Assembly: GCF_900114675.1 (NCBI RefSeq)
Contig: NZ_FOZM01000001.1
Coordinates: forward strand, 1,178,001-1,242,000
DNA length: 64,000 nt
Origin: Yoonia litorea
GTDB taxonomy: Bacteria > Pseudomonadota > Alphaproteobacteria > Rhodobacterales > Rhodobacteraceae
Direction of reading: 5' to 3'
Shown here: piece by piece, positions 57,860-64,000 of the stretch
Layout of the letters: each line of letters opens with the position of its first letter
Numbering within the stretch: the first letter of the stretch is position 1
Translations under genes and position numbers: made by a program
The notes under the pieces: generated by a model
Databases searched by the model: none
What the model was told of the DNA's origin: nothing
The model's input: the letters and a program-made list of their open reading frames with translations, nothing else

Positions 57860-60418
57860 CTACTCGACAGGTGTCTGGGTGCTTTCTTCGCTTTGGCTCA
57901 AGATGCTCTGGGCCTTTGCTATGTGGCTCTGCATCAATGCGACATCTGCGTCACGCGCCGCAGATTGCGCCTTCAAAAGAGTTGCGCGCAGATCAGAGAG
58001 TCCCACCACGGCGGCAATACCGACAAGCTGATGCAGGTGTTCGGCATTGGTGCACTCACGGTCACTTGTTTTCTCAGTATTGAGTTTTTCAAGACCACGC
58101 TTGATTTCCATCCGTGCCCTGCGCGTCAGTTGGGTCGCTGCGTCTTCACCGATCATCGCGACCAGCTCCTTGCGTGTGTCTGCAAGTGTTTCAGCTTGGG
58201 CATCCTCGCCCACATCAACCTCTGAGAGGCGTGGGATCTGCTCGATCAGGACCTGACGCAATCGCGCTTTGCTGATTGGTTTGACGATCACGTCCGCCAT
58301 GCCGGCTTCACGGAAATGCGCGATATCTTCAGGCAAAGTATGCGCCGTCATAGCCACAATCGGTGTCTGGCTATTGAGCCCGGCATTGGCGCGGATTTCG
58401 GCAGCCGCTTCCAAACCGCTCAGGCCCGGCATGCTGATATCCATGAAGATGACATCAAAAGCCTTTGCCTTCGTCCAGTCGACGCCAGCGCGGCCGCTGA
58501 CCGCCTCAATCACGTTGCACCCGAGGGTTTTCAACATTTCAAAAGCGACGAGCCTGTTGATTTGATTGTCTTCAACCAACAGCACATCACAGAGTATTTC
58601 TGACACGCCGCCATCCAAGGCATGATCGGCAAATTGCCGTGATTTGCTTTGAGGCAGTGGAAGGCGCACCCAGAAAAGAGACCCCTCGCCTTCCTCGCTT
58701 TCAACGCCAACTTCGCCACCCATAATGGTACAGAGGCGTCTGACAATCGCGAGGCCCAGACCGGTTCCTTCGACGGCGCGATCATAGCTGGCGTCAAGCG
58801 TGACAAAGTCTTCAAAGACGCGGTCCAGATCGTCGGATGCAATCCCCAGCCCCGTGTCAATCACTCTGATTTCGACGATATCGCTGCCCGGCAGTCTTTC
58901 CATTTCAACAAAAACACTGCCGTTTTCAGTGAATTTGATCGCGTTTCCGATCAGGTTCAGCATCACCTGTTCGATCCGTTCGGGATCACCCGTACAAGCG
59001 CCAACGTCATCGGTCAGCACTTTGAAATTCAGATCATTCCCGCGCGCGACGGCTTGCCCCTGAAGCGACCGCACAACGTTTGCAATCGTTTCGGCCGGAA
59101 GAAAATCGTCTTTCAGCGCCACATCATCGCCCGCATCGATACGGGAGATATCCAGCACCGAATTCACATGCCTGAGCAGCATCCGGCTTGAACTCTGCAT
59201 GGCGCTGATGAAACGGCGCTGTTCGCTATTCAGATTAGAATCCGATAGCACTTCCAAGCTGCCGACGATCCCGTTGATCGGTGTCCGCATCTCATGGCTC
59301 ATGACGGCCAAAAGATCGGCCTTCGCTTTCTCGCCGGCAAGTGCGTCGTCCCTTGCGGTGCGCAATGCCTCTTCAGAGGCTACGCGGTCCGAAATGTCCC
59401 TGACAAATGACACGAAAATTTCGCCTTGCGTGCTGACGGCTGAGGATGTCGCGACTTCTGCGGGAAAAATATCGCCCAGTTTCCGGCGTGCCTGAACCTG
59501 TCTGATACCGGAATTCGAAAACCAATTGACGGATTTCTTGGAAAACTTGGCGCCAGACGATTGGCCTTGCGGTGCCAAGAACAAAGCGCGCATACGCCGA
59601 CCGATTGCCTCAGACTTGGTATAGCCGAATATCTGTTCTGCCGCGCCGTTGTAGTCCAGGATCACGCCATGCCGGTCCGTCACGACAACGGCATCAAGCG
59701 CAGTCTCAACGACCGCGCGAAGCCGATCCTCTGCGGCGGACAGTTCTGCAGTCGACCGCCTGATCTGGACGAGCTGCAAGAGAAGTGCCGCCAGAATGAC
59801 CAAAACAAGCCCGATGAGCGATGATGCGATAAGCGCCAATTCGAACATGACCGCTGACACACGCTGCCGACGGTCAAGCGCCAGTTGTGAGTATTCCTGA
59901 ATGCCTTCCAGCGAGATAAAGCGCAGTGCCGCGCTAAAATCCCTGACCTCATCGTGCAGCAATGCCACGCTACGGGCCAATTGGTCATCTGGTCCGTCAA
60001 TAATCGGCAGTATGCCGTCAAGGCCATCACTGACAGTCCGGATCGCGTTGGCCACTTCTGGTCTGTCACGCATGCTTTGAAAGACAGATCCAGATGACAG
60101 TATGCTGATACGGGCATAGAAAATATCAAACTGCCGTCTGATCACTGCAGTATCGATGGATGATTGATCGTTTCGTGCATCGTTCAGCGTCACCAAAAGC
60201 TTGAGCGCTTCGACCTCGGACTGGGCCAATGCCCACTGGCTGCTTTCAGCATTGGCGATTGCCAGTCTTTCGATTTCTCTCGTCGCGTCATTGCCAACGC
60301 GCCACAGACCGAACATCGACGTGATCAAAGCGGCAGCCACGACAAGATTGACCAGAACCCTGAAGTTGGTCGTAGTCCTCGGACCCTTAAAAAGTAGCGA
60401 TTTGCTCAGACCGACCAA
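57860..60418 (-). CDS. Hybrid sensor histidine kinase (PAS, HisKA, ATPase, receiver, Hpt)
   Basis: An 852-residue phosphorelay kinase. Order: transmembrane helix 22-38, a roughly 150-residue helical periplasmic domain, second helix 192-216, PAS (about 230-345), histidine box AVMSHEMRTPINGIVGSLEVL (H375), ATPase domain (NLIGNAIKFTENG, GTGLGLAIV), receiver with D660 (VIFMDISMPGLSGLE), and an Hpt-like tail with H796 (EHLHQLVGIAAVVG). All phosphorelay steps are in one chain; the last acceptor is probably the LuxR-type regulator at 61171. It directly abuts the upstream SUOX-fold gene (stop at 60419). Confidence 0.93.
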   Translation of the reverse strand: MVGLSKSLLFKGPRTTTNFRVLVNLVVAAALITSMFGLWRVGNDATREIERLAIANAESSQWALAQSEVEALKLLVTLNDARNDQSSIDTAVIRRQFDIFYARISILSSGSVFQSMRDRPEVANAIRTVSDGLDGILPIIDGPDDQLARSVALLHDEVRDFSAALRFISLEGIQEYSQLALDRRQRVSAVMFELALIASSLIGLVLVILAALLLQLVQIRRSTAELSAAEDRLRAVVETALDAVVVTDRHGVILDYNGAAEQIFGYTKSEAIGRRMRALFLAPQGQSSGAKFSKKSVNWFSNSGIRQVQARRKLGDIFPAEVATSSAVSTQGEIFVSFVRDISDRVASEEALRTARDDALAGEKAKADLLAVMSHEMRTPINGIVGSLEVLSDSNLNSEQRRFISAMQSSSRMLLRHVNSVLDISRIDAGDDVALKDDFLPAETIANVVRSLQGQAVARGNDLNFKVLTDDVGACTGDPERIEQVMLNLIGNAIKFTENGSVFVEMERLPGSDIVEIRVIDTGLGIASDDLDRVFEDFVTLDASYDRAVEGTGLGLAIVRRLCTIMGGEVGVESEEGEGSLFWVRLPLPQSKSRQFADHALDGGVSEILCDVLLVEDNQINRLVAFEMLKTLGCNVIEAVSGRAGVDWTKAKAFDVIFMDISMPGLSGLEAAAEIRANAGLNSQTPIVAMTAHTLPEDIAHFREAGMADVIVKPISKARLRQVLIEQIPRLSEVDVGEDAQAETLADTRKELVAMIGEDAATQLTRRARMEIKRGLEKLNTEKTSDRECTNAEHLHQLVGIAAVVGLSDLRATLLKAQSAARDADVALMQSHIAKAQSILSQSEESTQTPVE

Positions 60419-60916
60419 TCATTGGCCCTTTTCAAACCGGATGCGTTCGAGTTGCCAGATGCTCCGCGAATGTGCGACCTCTGTCTGAAAGTCCTCAGAG
60501 GAATCATAGGGATAGACGATCCAGAGCGGGCCCTTGTCGCGCAGTTTCATAAACGCACCATTGCGCTCAAAAGCGATGATGGGCCCGTCCTGACTGGCTT
60601 CATCAACGGGAATGGACACGGAATAATCATTCACAGCAGTTGCGACCATGGTTCCGCTTTCCACGCCAAGATGGTCAAGAAAGTCCGGCAAGGGCACACC
60701 ACGGAACTGCTGCAAACCATCGGTCCAGATGGTCGTCGTTTCGAATGAAACCGTACCAATTTCATCAAGATCTTCGATACTGAACGAAAGCGGCACACCC
60801 AAGCCGTCAACGGTCAAGACAACTGTTTTCTGCTCACCCGCAGAGGCCGCAGACCCGGCCAGGATCGCCAAACTGAGCACAAACGCTGAAACTACCGAAT
60901 TCAAGAGGCCGAACAC
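60419..60916 (-). CDS. Exported SUOX-fold (molybdopterin-binding-like) protein without cysteine
   Basis: A protein of about 165 residues with a Sec-type signal peptide (LLNSVVSAFVLSLAILAGSAASAG) and a sulfite-oxidase-like domain: VDGLGVPLSFSIEDLDEIG, GLQQFRGVPLPDFLDHLG, ATAVNDYSVSIPVDEA and GPLWIVYPYD. Sulfite oxidase ligates molybdenum with a cysteine; I see no cysteine anywhere here, so it probably does not bind the cofactor in the usual way. I prefer the GTG at 60916 (AAGGG upstream); a TTG at 60985 is the alternative. Abutting the hybrid kinase gene, it is likely a periplasmic ligand or co-sensor for it (inference). Confidence 0.75.
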   Translation of the reverse strand: MFGLLNSVVSAFVLSLAILAGSAASAGEQKTVVLTVDGLGVPLSFSIEDLDEIGTVSFETTTIWTDGLQQFRGVPLPDFLDHLGVESGTMVATAVNDYSVSIPVDEASQDGPIIAFERNGAFMKLRDKGPLWIVYPYDSSEDFQTEVAHSRSIWQLERIRFEKGQ

Positions 60917-61170
60917 AGGCGTCCCTTTCACGTGATACGTCTTCCCAACAAGGCCTTGATCAAACGAAGGTGTCGTCCAAGTCAACCGCCTGAAGGTCAG
61001 TTTAGCATAATTCGTCGAAAGTCGCAGTGATCTTTGGGATATACGGCTACCACCCCTTAGCGCGTGGCGGTTCTTGCACCTTGCGTTTATGCCAAATTGG
61101 TCCGACTATGGTGGTAAGGGCAATTTGGTGCTGTCTGCACCTGAACAAAAACAACAAAAAGCATAGACGC

Positions 61171-61773
61171 ATGCATATACTTCTTGCTGACGACCATGAT
61201 CTTGTGCGCGACACGCTGGCGATGTTTATCAGTGCAGAAGACGGATCAGAGGTGACAGCAGTCAGTTCGGTCAATGAAGCGATCGACGCCCTTGCCAATA
61301 TCAACAACTGCGATCTCGTTCTGCTTGATTACAACATGCCCGGGACCGATGGGCTGGCCGGGCTGAACGCCGTGCTGGAAGCATCAGGCGATGTGCCTGT
61401 GGCGCTGCTTTCGGGTGATGCGACACCAGCCATTGTTGATCAGGCGATTGCATCAGGCGCCGCTGGCTTTGTCCCCAAGACCTTGGGCGCAAAGTCAATG
61501 ATGACCGCGATCAAGTTCATGGTGGCTGGCGAAATCTATGTGCCGTTTGACTATACTCAGCAGGCCGCAACACCTGCCATCGAAGGTCTGACAGCGCGCG
61601 AGACGCAAGTTCTCAAAGGGTTGTCCAAAGGTCAGTCGAACAAGGAAATCGCCCGTGATCTCGATCTGCAGGAAGTGACGATCAAACTTCATGTGAAAAC
61701 ACTCTCGCGAAAGCTTGGTGCAAAGAATCGCACACACGCAGCGATGATCGCGCGCGACCGCAACCTGCTCTGA
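61171..61773 (+). CDS. LuxR-type response regulator
   Basis: A 200-residue NarL/FixJ-family regulator: receiver domain with D53 (LVLLDYNMPGTDGL) and K in FVPKTLG, then a C-terminal LuxR helix-turn-helix (LTARETQVLKGLSKGQSNKEIARDLDLQEVTIKLHVKTLSRKL). The start at 61171 begins directly with the first receiver strand MHILLADDHD; a longer reading from 61027 adds an unlikely cysteine-rich stretch. It is divergent from the SUOX-fold/hybrid-kinase pair, and is the likely output of that relay. Confidence 0.92.
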   Translation: MHILLADDHDLVRDTLAMFISAEDGSEVTAVSSVNEAIDALANINNCDLVLLDYNMPGTDGLAGLNAVLEASGDVPVALLSGDATPAIVDQAIASGAAGFVPKTLGAKSMMTAIKFMVAGEIYVPFDYTQQAATPAIEGLTARETQVLKGLSKGQSNKEIARDLDLQEVTIKLHVKTLSRKLGAKNRTHAAMIARDRNLL

Positions 61774-61816
61774 TTAAGAGCAACCAGCGCACCTCCCCCA
61801 TCTGACGGATAGCCAA

Positions 61817-63187
61817 ATGATTAACCTGACCTGCTTTAAGGCCTATGATGTACGTGGCAAAATCGGCGTCGATCTTGATGAAACGATCGCCCGCGCCATT
61901 GGCTATGCTTTTGCAACTGTGTTGCGCCCAAGGACAGTTGTCCTGGGACACGACTGCAGACCTACCAGCGCGAACTTGCGCGACGCACTTGCCGCGGGTC
62001 TTACGGCGCAGGGCGTCAAGGTGCTTGATATCGGTCTTGCCGGTACCGAAGAGGTCTATTTCGCGACCAGCCATCTTGAAGCCGACGGCGGGATTGAGGT
62101 CACAGCCTCGCATAATCCCATTGGTGACAACGGCATGAAATTTGTCGGCTGTGAAAGCCGCCCTTTGAGCGAAGACCAGTTTGATGCGCTGAAAGTCGCG
62201 ACAGCAAAAGCCATGCAATCCGAAATCAGCACGTCAGTTAACAGTGAGTCTGTTTCTGTCCGTGATGTCTTCGCCGACCATCTTGTCTCGCTTGTTGACC
62301 CGAAACATCTGCCTGAACTCAAGATCGTAGCGAACGCCGGGAATGGCGTTGCCGGGCCGGCCTTCGATGCCATCATCGACCGGCTGCAGTCTCAAGGTGC
62401 CAAGCTGGAGGTCATCCGCGTCAACCACGCGCCGGACCCAAGCTTTCCAAATGGTATCCCGAACCCGCTACTTCCTGAGAACCGCTCAGCCACGGCCTCT
62501 GTCGTGACGGCAGAAAATGCGGACCTCGGCATTGCTTGGGATGGTGATTTCGACAGATGTTTCTTCTTTGACCACACCGGCGCATTTGTTGATGGCGAAT
62601 ATATCGTGGGCCTGTTGGCCTCGGCGTTTCTTGCGACCCTGCCCGGAGAGACGATCGTCCATGACCCGCGCGTGATCTGGAACACCCAAGACCAGATTGA
62701 AAGACATGGTGGTGTGGCCCAAGTGTCGCGCACCGGCCATGCACACATCAAGCGGACTATGCGTGAGGTCAATGCTGTCTACGGCGGCGAAATGTCAGCC
62801 CATCACTATTTCAGGGATTTCATGTTCTGCGACAGTGGCATGCTGCCGTGGCTCAAGGTGATCGCGCTGATGGGGCAGACAGGCAAAAGCCTCGCAGCAC
62901 TTGTCAGCGAAATGCAGGCCCGTTTCCCGTCTTCTGGCGAGATTAACTTCACCATTCCCAATCCAGCCGGAGCCATCGCGAAGGTCGAGGCCGCATTTGA
63001 AGACGAGGCGCTCAAAGTCGAACATTTCGACGGCCTCAGCATGGCGTTCGACAACTGGCGGTTCAACTTGCGCAGCTCATCAACAGAACCGCTCGTCAGG
63101 CTTAACGTCGAGACGCGTGGTGATGCCGCGCTCCTCAAAGAACGCACAGAGGCTTTGTCCGAAATGCTACGCGACGCATCAGCCTAG
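61817..63187 (+). CDS. Phosphomannomutase / phosphoglucomutase
   Basis: Interconverts hexose 6- and 1-phosphates for GDP-mannose and surface polysaccharides. The 456-residue alpha-D-phosphohexomutase has the phosphoserine loop TASHNP (S98), the metal loop AWDGDFDRC, the sugar-binding GGEMSAHHYF and the C-terminal phosphate loop LRSSSTEPLVRLNVE. The GEMSAHH motif is that of AlgC/ManB-type dual-specificity enzymes. It follows the LuxR-type regulator by 43 bases on the same strand and may be co-transcribed with it. Confidence 0.95.
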   Translation: MINLTCFKAYDVRGKIGVDLDETIARAIGYAFATVLRPRTVVLGHDCRPTSANLRDALAAGLTAQGVKVLDIGLAGTEEVYFATSHLEADGGIEVTASHNPIGDNGMKFVGCESRPLSEDQFDALKVATAKAMQSEISTSVNSESVSVRDVFADHLVSLVDPKHLPELKIVANAGNGVAGPAFDAIIDRLQSQGAKLEVIRVNHAPDPSFPNGIPNPLLPENRSATASVVTAENADLGIAWDGDFDRCFFFDHTGAFVDGEYIVGLLASAFLATLPGETIVHDPRVIWNTQDQIERHGGVAQVSRTGHAHIKRTMREVNAVYGGEMSAHHYFRDFMFCDSGMLPWLKVIALMGQTGKSLAALVSEMQARFPSSGEINFTIPNPAGAIAKVEAAFEDEALKVEHFDGLSMAFDNWRFNLRSSSTEPLVRLNVETRGDAALLKERTEALSEMLRDASA

Positions 63188-63216
63188 TCGAGACTTACGA
63201 AATCAAAGGAAGGAAG

Positions 63217-63306
63217 TGGCGGACAGACAGGGATTCGAACCCTGGAGACGGTCTCCCGCCTACACACTTTCCAGGCGTGCGCCTTCGACCACTCGGCCAC
63301 CTGTCC
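63217..63306 (-). tRNA. tRNA-Ser(GGA)
   Basis: A 90-base class II tRNA with encoded CCA. Acceptor GGACAGG pairs with TCTGTCC, anticodon loop CTGGAAA gives GGA, long variable arm (CGGGAGACCGTCTCC region) and T loop GGTTCGAATCC. It reads UCC and UCU and is the second serine tRNA in the window. Confidence 0.97.
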
Positions 63307-63315
63307 GTGGGCGCG

Positions 63316-63344
63316 GTTTAGCCTTTTCCGCGCGTGAAGTGCAA
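63316..63344 (-). promoter_or_regulatory. Possible promoter of tRNA-Ser(GGA)
   Basis: Minus-strand TTGCAC (plus 63339-63344) and CTAAAC (plus 63316-63321) with a 17-base spacer, ending nine bases before the tRNA. The -35 box is good; the -10 box is weak. Confidence 0.35.
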
Positions 63345-63409
63345 GACCCTCTTCGGACAAATTTCACTAGACCAAGACTGTATCAAACCCGCCTTTCCGG
63401 CCTTGGCCC

Positions 63410-64000
63410 CTATCTGCGAGGACGCGGTGCCGGTGGGGGTTTGTCCGCGACAGGCTGGCGTGCGTAAAACGTAATATCCTCAGCGTAATACTGATAGCTG
63501 TCGGCGTTCTCGATAGCGAGATTGGGATCGTCCAGCGCCATGATCCGGCATTCGCTGCGCGAGTAACAATGGTCCTCTGTCCGCGCGACCGTCACGAAAT
63601 GCGAGATTTCGTGAATGAGCGTGCCTTCCTGCGTGCCGAAGTCACTCCGCCGACTGCCCGGCCTCAGTTGTGCCATACGCGGCAGATCAAAAAATGATGG
63701 GCAAAGATGCATCCTGTAGGGCTGATCCGAATAGACGAAAGCATATTCACCAACCCCGCATCCGTCAGGTGAAATCTGATCGCATTGCGCTGTCACACGT
63801 CCACGACGCAGGGCAGCGACAATGGATTTGAGGCTTGCGCGGACATGTTCGGCCCGACGCTCCGAATAGGCGCCAAACCATCTTTGGTAGTCGTCGTCGT
63901 CGCGCACAGAAGCACCTGCTTTGACGACCATCTGTTTTGCTGCGTTCAACGACATTTCAATCGCTGTCGTTTCAGCCGGTGTGCAGCCGCGGAAAGTATC
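63410..64000 (-). CDS. M35-type (deuterolysin/aspzincin-like) metallopeptidase, 5' end outside window
   Basis: The frame stays open to the right edge, so the N terminus is missing; the ATG at 63955 lies within an ongoing conserved segment (RGCTPAETTAIEMSLNAAKQ). The core has zinc motif HEISHF followed by a downstream aspartate (NADSYQYYAEDI), the aspzincin arrangement, and cysteine pairs (AQCDQ / GCGVG, EDHC / SEC) typical of extracellular enzymes. The C terminus is proline- and arginine-rich. Secretion is likely, but the signal peptide cannot be seen. Confidence 0.8.
   Translation of the reverse strand, partial: DTFRGCTPAETTAIEMSLNAAKQMVVKAGASVRDDDDYQRWFGAYSERRAEHVRASLKSIVAALRRGRVTAQCDQISPDGCGVGEYAFVYSDQPYRMHLCPSFFDLPRMAQLRPGSRRSDFGTQEGTLIHEISHFVTVARTEDHCYSRSECRIMALDDPNLAIENADSYQYYAEDITFYARQPVADKPPPAPRPRR

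Overview
The window is a chromosomal segment of an alphaproteobacterium, almost certainly a marine Rhodobacteraceae/Roseobacter-group species. The evidence is the CtrA-SciP-ChpT cell-cycle set, the olsBA ornithine-lipid genes, a ribosomal protein L21 with a C-terminal helix-hairpin-helix extension, COX15-type ctaA, the tctCBA uptake system, and an MttB-like gene next to a dimethylglycine-dehydrogenase-like gene. The genus cannot be fixed from what I can see. The DNA is moderately GC-rich, densely coding, with many 4-bp ATGA overlaps. No stretch over 300 bases lacks a gene, and I see no insertion sequence, prophage, integrase or CRISPR array.

0-8.8 kb: gluQRS and hisI (convergent), a NifU/IscU-like scaffold, a 40-residue membrane protein, recG-ligA, the cell-cycle regulators ctrA and sciP, and mnmA. 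8.9-15.2 kb: a Tat-exported YHS protein, a DUF4336 protein, an unidentified P-loop protein, a MetA whose active-site residue predicts acetyl-CoA use, an alpha/beta hydrolase, then ppk2, a TetR regulator and a PagL-like outer-membrane protein. 15.2-29.4 kb: the rplM-rpsI operon with promoter and terminator, a thioesterase, an enoyl-CoA hydratase, M32 carboxypeptidase plus ctaA, trmJ, thiE, olsBA, a DUF3553 gene (59 aa) divergent from chpT, the obgE-proB-proA operon and three overlapping GNAT genes. 29.5-36.2 kb: rplU-rpmA with promoter and terminator, two small lipoproteins, a DUF2059 protein, tRNA-Ser(CGA), gdhA, a flavin-fold protein and an acetolactate-synthase-like gene with a possible 14-codon leader.

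36.3-44.6 kb looks like one metabolic locus. A regulator, sensor kinase and periplasmic binding protein (TctD/TctE type) face away from tctCBA, which runs into a family III CoA transferase and a citryl-CoA-lyase-like protein. I infer import, CoA activation and cleavage of citrate or a related acid. 44.8-48.8 kb encodes a covalent-flavin dimethylglycine/sarcosine dehydrogenase-like protein and a non-pyrrolysine MttB homologue, which suggests methylamine or betaine catabolism. 48.8-52.8 kb is the Anbu locus (ATP-grasp, alpha-E, transglutaminase, proteasome-like protease) with an FNR-like site in its promoter region.

52.9-64 kb holds signalling and envelope genes: an orphan EnvZ-like kinase, a metallo-beta-lactamase-fold hydrolase, tRNA-Asn, a chemoreceptor preceded by a perfect TTAA-N7-TTAA CtrA box, a hybrid kinase abutting an exported cysteine-less SUOX-fold protein, a divergent LuxR-type regulator, phosphomannomutase, tRNA-Ser(GGA), and an M35-type metallopeptidase cut by the right edge. 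Three parts of the CtrA pathway (ctrA, sciP, chpT) and a likely CtrA target lie in this one window.
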